64,000 bases of DNA from assembly GCA_949825045.1 (NCBI GenBank), contig OX463809.1, positions 7,591,501 through 7,655,500 on the forward strand, given 5' to 3'. A program made the position numbers and the translations under genes. Below, piece after piece: positions 48,401 to 60,400 of this stretch. Numbering within the stretch: position 1 is the first letter of the stretch; each line of letters opens with the position of its first letter. The stretch comes from Argyresthia goedartella (Eukaryota > Arthropoda > Insecta > Lepidoptera > Argyresthiidae). The notes under the pieces were generated by a model that was not told where the DNA came from, did not search any database, and saw only the letters and a program-made list of their open reading frames with translations.

Positions 48401-51400
48401 TTGAGACAAACTATACGCCACCGGTCGCAAACCGAGGACACAGAAGAAAGGCCATAAAGTAACCATCGTCTTTTGCTCCCTTTCCCACATAAATACTTGG
48501 TACTCAGAGGGGGAGGCCCCATTTGTCCTCGACTTTTTCCAAATATTTGACAGTGACTTGCCACTGTCAAAAGTATGGAAAATCGACGACGCGACGCAAC
48601 GCAGCGCACAAGTGAGGCCTCACTGTATTGTGTTCAATAAAGTTATATCGAGTTTCTTTAACATTTAGTAGCTAATATAATATAGTTTATATTAGCTACT
48701 ACTGTGCCCACACTGCAGTGCCCCCTAGAAGAAAGTTCTATCGAGTTTCTTTAATATTTAGTAGCTAATATAAACAATATCACTGCAGTGCCCCCTAGTG
48801 AGTTCCTACCGCAATACCTATTTATGAACTCTCACTAATCAACCACAACACCATTACAAAAAAAAACGCATCAGAATCAAACGAATAGTTTTAGTTTTGC
48901 ACAAACAAATTTTACCACAGCGCCCCCTAGTGAGTTGTCATCGTAACACCTATCTTAGAACATGCAGCAATCAAACCAGTACTCGTCACTGAAAAACGGC
49001 ATCAAAATCTGACTCGTAGTTGTGATTTTGAACAAATAAATGTTTACTGCAGTGCCCCCAGTGAGTTGTCACCTTAACACCTATCTAAAAACATGCACCA
49101 ATCAAACCCGAACCCATCACTGAAAACCGCATCAAAATCGGACTAGAAGTTTTTGAGAAAAATGGCAACATTGGTTTGCACAAACATCCTCTCACCCCAA
49201 ACGCATATACCATCTCCGTTCCGTCGTGGGTAAAAATATGACTTGAGGCTTGATGACGTATCGTAAATTTTGTCCTTTAGCTTCTTGGCTATACCTGTGT
49301 GGTCTGCTATGCGAAAAAATGAAGACAAATGTCAAGTCGGTTTTATATCGAAAACTCTTCAGTAAGTAAAATAAAAATGAGAAATGTATGGTTTAAATAT
49401 GGGGGGCACAATTAAGGCCAAACCAGTTTTTTTCTGCGGTGATACGGAACCCTTCATGCAATTGCATCGTGAATCGCTACAACGGGTTAATGAATCAACA
49501 AACGGTTGACCAACCGGAAACGTGGGGCATCCGACGTTTCCGCTTCTGTTAAATACGACCTAGTGTGGCCCTTTCTGATGATATTCACTGTCACGTGACC
49601 TAACCATTTTCCCCGAATCTGTTCAGTAAAGCAATAGCAATAATCATATTTATAATAAACAATTCTGTGTTTTTCTTATCGAAATTGACCTCTAGAAACT
49701 GTCGTCCAACCGATTTATTCTTAGTAGCCTTTCGCACACGGAGCAACTGCTTGCGTCGCAGGGGACGCGACTGCGACGCAATTCCCACATAAAACAGGTG
49801 TCAAAAATATTGCAAGCAACTCTAAAGTATGAGGCGTCGCAGTCGCGTCCCCGTCGCGTAGCTCCATGTGCGGAAGGCCTTAGCCTATCCCCACTAACAG
49901 GTGACTCGACAGTTGGCTGATAGATACTGTTCACACGGTCTCACTTTTAGCTACTGCGCGGCATAACAACGCTGCGTATAAACACTCTTTCAGGTTGCGG
50001 GCGGTCCGACTCTGAAACGCACTTCCTTGCACTATAAGAGAGAGTCCCACTCTTTTCTCTTTTAAGAAACGTATTGAAGAGCACTACCTCTCTCTGTCGT
50101 ATAATTTATTGTATTTATATTATTATATGTTAAGTTTATATAGTATGTATCGGTAATTATTTTGTATTTCCTATCTGTATTTTATAGGTATTTAATTTAT
50201 TCCTAGGCATTTTAGTTATAGTATTTATTGTGCACTGCCTACCCTTTTATGATACCAATTCCTGTAATGCCTTGGTTTGCTGGAAGAAATCTCTTTTTAG
50301 AGATAAGGTCGCCTTAGTACATGCATTTTCTTTTAATGTAACTTTTTAAATATTTGTGTGCAATAAATAATTATGAATTATGAACTGTTGAATGAAACTC
50401 CCACCTTCATAGTCATGGTCCTGATGCGGCTGCGGCTGCAGCGCGCACTCCTGCAGCGTGTTGATCAGCTTGTGCCACATGGACAGTATACTGTTCTCGC
50501 GCTCCGCCGCCGGCTTGCTCAGTATCATGCCGCCAACCAACTTCACCACTCGGGAGCCGACCTGGTGAAAATGGTTCGGTTAATTCCCACTTTCAGATAT
50601 GTTCCTTTCGCTTGAATGACTCTTTCGAGTAAGGTACGGTAATTACTGCTGTCGCGCCTACAATTTCATTAGATGGCGATTATCATACATTTCTACCTCA
50701 CGGAATCGTCTTGCCTTTTCTCATACTGTGGTAGAAAACCATACTGTGAAGGGAAACTTTTTACCTGCAGCGGCGTCATATTAGTCTTGTCCGAGGCGGT
50801 AGGCAGCAGCTGCTGCTGCAGCGCCGGGTGCAGGCTCGAGAATGCGCTCGCGCCGCTCAGGTTGTGCAGGTATCGGACGAGCGCTGAGCTGAACGAGCTG
50901 TACAGTGCGCCGATGCGCGCGCCGAAGCACGGGGAGATTGTTCCTGAGGTAAAGAATTTAATAGGTTAGCCTTTTGTATACTTGTTTTAGTAGTGTTAAC
51001 ATTTAATCTGTTCACGACCTCTATGGAGCAGCGCTCGCCGTTCTGCCTCACAATAGTGATACGTCCCGGGTTAAAATTCCCAAGAGGGATGGAAATAACC
51101 GGGTCTTTGATGTTTATATTTATAGCGTCGGTTTGTGCCTGTGGCATCTACTACTACTACATCTTTATTTTATTTTATTTTTCTACTTCTACCCTATTTA
51201 GATATACTATACTATATACTATACACCGAGATACTTCGGTGATTTTCGCAAAAACGGATCTGTCGCTTAATTCCGATGTTTTGCATCGATAGATATCGAT
51301 GTTTTGCATCACCAATAGGTACCAATGTTTAGCATCTCCGATAGGATCCAATGTTTAGCATCTCCGATATCATCACCGATAGATAAATAGGTATCGGCAA

Positions 51401-54400
51401 TTTTCTAGTCCGCTGAATGCCGCCTGGAGGAGGTAGAGGCGCACAGGTACTGTCGCGCACGAACTTGTTATGATTACAAATAATCATTTATTGTGAGGCA
51501 AGAATGTTTGACGATATGTGAGCGTGAGGTAGGTATGTTCTATGCAAGCAATGAATTTATAGTAATATGTTAATAATGCCAGTTCTAAACAAGTGTTTCC
51601 TACCGCATTATACGAGAGACCGAGACCGCGCGACACATCTCTAGTCTCAATAAGTTAATCATGATTAATCTGATACGGTTCTACGCCTTCCATTGAATCT
51701 ATTTCCATTGAGTCTGTAAGAAAGCTTGTACAAAGCTATTTGCTTGTTGAGGCTTGAGGAGACGCAGGGCTTCTTTGGTCGTTATCATTAACATCACCCA
51801 TTGATGAGGTGTCATAATCTTCTGCACTGTCATCACCAATAACAATCGGCAACAACAATTTAGAACGCGACTGTACTTCGGACGCCTGTGGAACGTCGCG
51901 ACGACGACGCGAGAGACACAGTACGACTGGCGAGCCAATGAAACTCACGAATGCGCGCAGCCGGCCGCAGCCTATGCACAGCCCACCGCGCGTCCCGCAC
52001 ATCCCTCACCTCACCTGATGCGCCTTTCTGGGTCAGGGGACTACAAACCTGGCATTAGCTATACCGATATTTTGCATAATCGATATTCTGATGTTCGGCA
52101 TCACCGATAGATACCTATATTTTTCATCACCGATAGATACCGATGTTTGCATCACAGATGGATGCCAATGTTTTTAGCATCACCGATAGAAAACTATATT
52201 TTGCATCACCGAAAGATACCGATGTTTTGCATCAGCGATAGATACTGATGTTTAGCATCACCGATAGAAACCTATATTTTGCATTACCGAAAGATACCGA
52301 TGTTTTGTATCACCGATAGATACCGATGTTTAGCATCACCGATAGCTACTGATGTTTAGCATCACCGATAGATACTGATGTTTAGCATCACCGATAGAAA
52401 CCTATGTTTTGCATCAACGAAAGATTCCGATGTTTTACATCACCGATAGATAACGATGTGTAGCATCGCCGATAGAACTATCTTTGTTTATATTTACCAG
52501 TATCCGTCCTCGCAGTCTCCCTGTCCAGGTCCTTCGCCAGCGCGGCCAGCAGCGCGACGTGTGCGTCGTGGAGCTGTAGCGTGCCCTGCCCGAGCCGCTC
52601 GGCGCCCGGCGCGATGATCTCGTCGTTCAGCAGGATGAATACCTCCGTCGCCAGCGTTATGTACTGTTGAGGGGACGGCGGGTTGAGGCGCGGCCATGAG
52701 GAGGATAAAACAGCCGGCAGACCATCTGCCATAGCAAAGCCGGCAAAAAATGTACGCGAGTTGTACAACCAGGATAGCAGCCAACCAAGACCAGAAATAC
52801 AATGCGAACTACAATCTCCCTATCAAGGCCCTCAAATACCCTGCCACTGTCCTGCTTTCTGTTACATGCGCAGTAAGACAACAGTGACAGAAGACGAATT
52901 TATATTTTTTCCTCTCTGACGGTTGACCCTTTGTGGATAAATGAGTGCGTCTTATTTTATAATTTTATGTAAACATTGTGTTTTGCTTAAGCTATATGTG
53001 GAATAAGTTTATAAGATGTTTCAATCAGTTATCATTGTAACGATCAAGAACTAGCCCTATTCACTCAACCGACATACCAGGCTCAGCAGTTTACAAAAGG
53101 TAGGCCATTACAAACAAAGGATCCGTGTTGTAGTACATCCTATAGTGTATAGCAAAAATTGAATCAACTAATCAAAATGGCCGCATGAATAAACAAATAA
53201 TTAAATGTCCGGCGCCACTAGCGTCACTTCTAACCAGAGGACGAGGTGACCGCACTCACTTGGAGATCATAATTATGTCTGAGTGTTTGTCTCTGTGTAT
53301 GTTACATTTTCACGACTAAACCGATGTACCAATTTTAATGCGATTTGGTATAAAGGAAGATGAGATGTTGCAAAAGGTTATAGATTAACTTTTGTCGCGA
53401 AAATGAATCTTGAACGCGCCTTTTCAAAGAGTACTATTCCTTCAAACTCACCGCATAGGGTTCAGACTTGTCCGGCACGATGGCCTGTCGGTCCCGCGCA
53501 TGCGCGTCGTCAGCGCCCTCTGTTGCGCGCTCGGTGCCGTCAGACGCGTCCGGCGCCACTAGCGTTGACTCGAACCAGAGGCCGAAGAGCGGCTCGCTGT
53601 CTTCTGGGGAGAGCGAGTTTGTTAGTGAAATTACATCATCGTCCATGCAGGTCGGCATCGGTGACGGCTTAATTTTGACAGGTTCGTGCAAGAATGAACT
53701 TTATGAATATGACAATACGGCAAGTCAATTCAAGCGTCGGTATCAGGATCAAGCGTCGTTATCAGGATCAAGCCTTGGGGCTTGGGCAGTAGACCCCCTG
53801 GTCATCACTACAGGCCTTACTGGCGCCCTACAGAACGTTTTCGTATATTTAATATGGTTAATGCACAACAGTAAGTTTCAGCGGCAGTGTGGAGGGGGTT
53901 GGGTTTTCATGAGGTCTATAAGACGCGAGACTTCATAAATATAAAACATAAACAATTATATACTGGCACGTACAGTACGATTACTTATTACGAAAGTGAT
54001 CAAGATGTCCTGGAAACTTGAAATTAGGCACAGAGGTGTATCATGAAGTGTATATTAAGGAAAAACCCTGAAAGCAGTTCAATGATTTACAACAAAAAAA
54101 AACACAAAGCCGAGAAGTGTTGAGGGGTAAAGTTAAAATAATCGTACTGCACATTGCTTGCCCCATACTAAGATATCCCATGTCATGCGGACCAGAAACA
54201 GTGACGTCACACACATATACATCGGATACCTCGCCGGTTAGCAAGTACTCCCGGAAATCCAGCGTCCCACTATCTCATGATGGATAACAAAAGAACTCAT
54301 TACCAAAGACTACAGACTCATATAAAGTCGTAAAAGAATCATAGCCACATTAGGACGTTATGCTACTAAGAAAGCCCTTTAGGTCCATTAAAACCACTTC

Positions 54401-57400
54401 TCGGCCTCATAGTTGGACGAATTCAACATGTTTCCATTATGATTAGGTTCGTATTGACAAGTTCCCGTTTCGACCACTTCCCAATTTGTCCACTTCCTAA
54501 TTCAACCACATCCCAAATTGGAAGTGGTAAAAATGGGAACTAGTTATGTAAATTATGATCCTTGTCCTAATGGGAAGTGGTCATAATCAAGGAAGAAAGC
54601 CCGCACGCACCATCACCCGTCTCCGAGACCTCCGAGCAGAGCATCATGTCGTGGAAGTAGATGGAGTCACAAACACTAAACATTAGGACACTGACGCCAG
54701 GATACTAAGAAAGCCAGTATGTACCATCAGCGGTCTCCGAGACCTCCGAACAGAGCATCATTTCGTGGAAGTTCTACGGTGGAGTCGCAAACACTAAACA
54801 TTAGGTCACTGACACCAGGATACTAAGAAAGCCAGCACGCACCATCATCTGTCTCCGAGTCCTCCGAGCAGAGTATCATGTCGTGGAAGTAGACGGTGGA
54901 GTCTGAGCGGTCCGGGTCCGCGTCGTGCTGCTTCTGCACCACGGCTCGCTTGAGCGTCGTCGCCTTGCGGTACGAGACCACGCCGAGGGCCACCAATAGC
55001 TGTGGGCGCAGACATAGGTTGAGCTTATAGGAAAATTATGTGTGAATGAAAAGGCAAATGCGACAGATATGTGTTTTGCATGCAGCCAAATCGGTTCAGT
55101 AGTTATGGCGTTTGTAAAAAAGATCCATCTGTCTATCCACACGTGCAAGTTGGACCTGTATTTCCGCATGGCTCGTTTGAACGTCATCGCCTTGCGGTAT
55201 GATACCAATAGCTGCGGGGAGGGGAGAGGTTAAATTGCTTTTGCTTCTAGCAAACAGGACGCGACCTTCCATATATTACACAAGAACTGTAAATTTTTTG
55301 GCATATGGTATTTTGTTGCGAGGAGGACTTTATGTTAATCCTGACTTATTCACTGCCAAATTAGTGAAAACTACTGAACCGTTAGTACAACGAAGATGAG
55401 AAGTGAGATCTATGTAATTTTGTAATATTAAATACATGCTTACCTGATGCAGAGGAGCCGCTGTAGCCAGCCTCAGTGCCCTCTGATGCGCAGTATGCTG
55501 GGCGAGCACATTCAACGGTGCCGGAGTGTTTCCCGCCGCGTCGCTACTCAGCGCCTCTAGTCGCGCGTCCGCGAGTAATGCGCCCGCCCAGGCCAGCGCA
55601 CGCCCGCCCAGCGCGACCCACACCACGCCTAGGCCTTGCTGCCTATGAACGAGAGTTAAGTTTACACGAAAAGCTAAAACAGGCCAGAGTATAAGAATCT
55701 CAGGCGTAGCGAGGAAAACAAAAGAACGATGGATATCCCGATATCTGCAGGAGTGACAGACTACCAGAGACTCTGCTTTAAACGTCCCCTGTAAGCTGAT
55801 AAAACGATTTATGTGAGAAAGGAAATGTGGCCCATACAGTTTCCTCTGCGTGTTAGCTCGGGTCCAGCCGTACACACGCACGCACACTCTCCAACTTACT
55901 CATGTGAAATCCCCTTCAGCAGTGGCAATTTATCGCTTACATTTTAGTCAAGTTGTACGGCCGCGACGACACGCCAGGTTTGTTCGCACTCTTCCCGGGC
56001 AGCATGGGACCGGGCGCCGCGGGGCACGGCGCGCCAGCCAAAGCGTGGTGCAGCCCGCAGAGCAGCACCCAGCCACCGATCATGAGGTGGTTCTGGTACA
56101 CCTGGTGACAGAACGTTGTAGATAAAAGCCTCCATGGTAGAAATAAATAAATTTAGAAAATAAATGTCCCCCACTGAGGGCAACAGGCTTTTACCCGGAT
56201 ACGAGTACTCCGTACTCCACCACGCTGGCTCAGTACGGTTGATGGAGGGGTGTCGGGCTAGTGGCCAACCCGACTGTCAAGACTTTATCAAGCAATCCTA
56301 TTAGGGTCTTTGACACAGCATTAAGACAACAACCACAGAGTAGCGATAGTAGTCGGGACCTACAGTTTAACGCCCGAAAAAAATGCCACATCGAAACTGA
56401 CACCCATCCAGTGCCCGTCTCGACCAGATGTTGCTAACCGCACGATCATTTGCGATATGCAAATACCGCTAAGCCACGGAAGCAGCGATAGGCAGAAAAT
56501 ATACAGATGCCGTTAAATCTCGGCACTTGGCTAGAAGGGATGACGGTAGCGGGAGAGGTGGGCAAGGGAACCGACACGACCATCCGCCCGACGGTCCGAG
56601 GATATCATCAACTAGACAGGATCTCTCGCTTGATGCGTTTGGCACATTATTGGCGACCAAAAAAGAGACTAGATACCTCCATGGCAAGTCCAGTGAAACC
56701 CTCATTCTATCCTTTTGAGCAATTTAAAAAGTATGTTAAAGCGACTTTGTCGAAAAAGGGATATTACAATGTTCAAGGCTACTTAAATGATGGGACTGTA
56801 TGGGATTAATCTAGCTCAACACAGTCCTTGCTGTAATTAATATGGTAATATTTGTATTAGTTAAGCACAAGCAATTTTTAAAAGAGATCTAAAAATCAAT
56901 TTGTGGTAGTTTCTACGCCCTTATTATCCCACAGCGGACCGAATGTATGTTGCTAAGTATATGTAAATATCTACAGAAAGAAAGACATTTGATTTGATTT
57001 AATTTAATTTATCTAGTAGTGCTTTTGGTGAGAGCGGAAAAATGAAACACTTCAGCGATACCTGTGACTGTGAGAGAGAGCTCCGCGTTTCGAGCCGCGG
57101 AGCTCTTGCTCACACGCAACATCAACACGTGTCACTGATACAAACTCATTTTTCAACTCTCACCAAAAGCACTCTAATACGGGGGGGGAAATTTAAGATT
57201 TCTTCGCAAAATCTACGTCCGCACTGCCGTACTCAGCGAACTATTTTATAAGACAGGGAAACAGGGCCAGACAGGCCCTCCCGATGATCAGACCCAGATT
57301 GTCGCGTAAGCTTGTGAAGCTCAGGAGGCCACAACTTCGCTTGGTAACCGGAGCGATAACTGGACACGCTTTGCTAAATAAACACTTACACACTCTAGGT

Positions 57401-60400
57401 GTCACGGACAGCCCCCTGTCCATAGCCTGCATGGAGGTCGAGGGGACAGCCACCCACGTCCTGTTGGAATGTTCCGGCGTGGCCATCTATCGGGCAACAC
57501 ACCTTGGGACGCCGAGGTCGCTCCAGGAAGTCGTCGGCAACATCACGGGTCTGCTAGGCTTCCTACAGGAGCTGGGTTGGCAGGAGTAGTGGCCCAAACC
57601 CACGTCACGCAAAATAGGCGCAAATTTAAGACGTCGAGTTGCGGAAAAGTGTCCCGCGACAAACTATAACTATAAGACAGGGAAATGTATGTCCTCCATT
57701 TAAGGCAAACCTCGTAGCAAAAACTCGAGCTAATAACAAAAACCACTCACGTATCCGCCGGCGCGAGTCGACTGCTTGAAAGTCTCCCCGACAGTGCTGT
57801 AGAGGCTCAGCGCGCTCTCCACCAGGGTCGATGTCTGTTGCTCGCTCTCCTCGTCTTTAGGATGGAGAGAGGCCTGTTGGGGGAAAAGAGCAAATGGTTT
57901 AGCTTGTGCCATGACTGAACTACAGCCCCCGTAGCCAAGCTGCAAGCGTCAAATCGCATTCATTTTCTTAGCGCTGTAGCGAGTGATACTTCGCTGTGGT
58001 GGCTGGGCAGAGATCGGTTGTAATCCTGGATGTTAATATGGTAGTTGATTATCAACTGGTATCCCTAATGTGCGGCCAGATGAAATACATAAAATCAGTA
58101 ACGTATTGCCAACAAGGAGTACCCAGAGCTGCAATATCGAACAAGAACCCCACAGTTGCGTCCAGCAGGTGAAAACCTCCACGACAGGTTAATTTATTGC
58201 CAGATGCAATTATAATAATATAAATAATCATCTTCAATTTTGGTCACTAGGATATGAGATTAGCACAAGACCATAAGCAATGGTTTACTAATGAGGAAGC
58301 CCAGCTTCAGTGGGTGCAGAAGGCTGGATCATCGTCACACTCAGCCCTCATCGACCCACTGTGTTGGGAGGCTGGATGTAAATGTAAATATATGTTTGCC
58401 AACCTCTGCGGCGTTAAGGTTAGAGGCTTTGCCTCCTAAGCGAGAAGTCCCGGGTTCCAATCCTGGCTGGGGAAGAAGAAAAAACCCCAGGTCTTGGATG
58501 TTCATGTGTGTGACTTCACTGTTTCTGTTCCTACGACACAGGTTAGAGTGTGTCCAGAAGCAATTTATAACTCCATCAACTTAAGTTTGCACTTGGAAGC
58601 GCTACGTCATTACGGGGGCTCCATCATCAGATTAGCTCCATGTCCGATTCCGATGAAGATTCCGTCGCTGTGTAAACTTAAGGCGATGGAGTTACCAAGT
58701 CAAAAGGTTGACAATTTGGTGGGAATATATCCCTGTCCAATTAAGGGTGAAATGCTCATCTGTATGTGTTATGTATCATCACCTGCGCAGTCGCACACAG
58801 CAGCCAGGCGGTGCTGACGTCACTGAGCGTCGCGATCCGGTCCGGCGTGAACGGCTCCAGACACGGCAGCGAGAGCGCCAGCCGGCACACGTGGACTTCG
58901 TTCACGAGGAAGTGGAGCCTGGCAAGATACGAATATGTGAGTCTACTTTATTTACTATAGAGCAAACTAAATGCAGGTACGGTTCTTCTACTCCAGTCCC
59001 ATTATGTCCATTTCGACCTCTTCTTATTTCGACAACTTTTAAATTTTGTGTCGATTCGACAAGTTCCCTTCGCAAGAATGACCGGTTCCCATTTTAACCA
59101 CTTCCCAATTTGACAACTTCCCATTTCGACAATTCCCATTTCGACAACATTTCGAGTGAGTCAAGGGCGAATACCTTCTTTACATGAAATGAATGGCCAA
59201 TTTTCTGAAAGAAAATAAAGTAGTTCCATTTTTTTTATTAGTATTCGTTTAGTGTTTTTATATTTATTTATGCCAGTTGCCAGTTCAAAAACATATGTAT
59301 CTTTAATGGTGGATCCGGTTGCAGCTGGGCAAATATGACACAAACACGCTGCGAAGAGGCTAGAGGATCGGACTCATACCTTTAGACATAGCCGTCTGTG
59401 ACGAACCGAGGAAAGAACGTAAAGAACTGTCACTTGTCAACACCAAACAAAACACAATTTTGTTGTTTTGTCTTATATCGACAACTTTCTCTTCGCGTTG
59501 TCCTCAATTCTGTGGTTATAACGACCTTAAACTATTTGGTTACCAGGACCCTGGCTATTATTTCGACAAGACACGGAATGACGTCGATCACAGATTTCAC
59601 ATACGTCGATGAAGGCACAGGCAATAAGGTGACGAAGACTTTTTTTATATGTAGTGAGCTAAGTTATTATCACAGACCCATAAATGAAAGCCATGTCGTA
59701 TTAACGCCATCTGTCGCAGCTTTCAGAACAATTTTTAACCAACTTAAGAAGAGCGAGGTTCTCAATTTGACTGTATTTTTTTAATGTTTGTTACGCGATT
59801 ATTTCGTCAATTATGAATTAATTTCATGATTATTGTTGTGATTGGTAGGTCACACTTCAGAGGAGCACCCATATAAATTATATCTAAATAAATTCAAAAC
59901 TTTTTGAAAAAATCACAAAAACAAAAAATACACAGTTGACGTTTTGGTTTCAGCAAAAGTTTCTATGAAGACTTTTCGTGTATACAGACGACATTCGCAC
60001 CCTGACAGGGGAGGAAGAAATATGGCTTGAATCAAGTTCAAGTAAGTCAGCTTTTTAAAGATTTTAACTTGGTGAATTATTTCTTATCAATTAACTGTCA
60101 CAAAACTCCTCATTGTCAATATCCAGATATCCATAGAAACACAGATTACAAACTTCACATGAATGAAACTATTTCTGTTACAAACATACAGTGCCCTCCA
60201 TCAAAATGTTGTACGTCAACTTCCCCATTACCCAACAATTGCCGACGAAGCGCAGTCAATCGGAATGAGCTAGCCAGAAATCGCTGCGGGCGCTATCTAA
60301 TGAACGACCGACACAAGTGGAAGTCTGTGTTATTGAGGCCCTAGGCTCAAGGAGTTGGAGGACCTAAGAAGCGGTCTCTAGAGGCGGCGTACTCACAGCG

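Noticed and set aside
53468..53938. 156-codon plus-strand ORF
   Set aside because: It is the antisense shadow of UBR4 exon 8 plus intron sequence.
55330..55887. 185-codon minus-strand ORF
   Set aside because: Only 55444-55642 is coding (exon 6); both extensions cross splice sites.
59398..59784. 128-codon plus-strand ORF
   Set aside because: AT-rich, no recognisable motif, in intron; likely chance.
60027..60344. 105-codon Cys-containing plus-strand ORF
   Set aside because: No conserved cysteine pattern, no splice or promoter context; likely chance.
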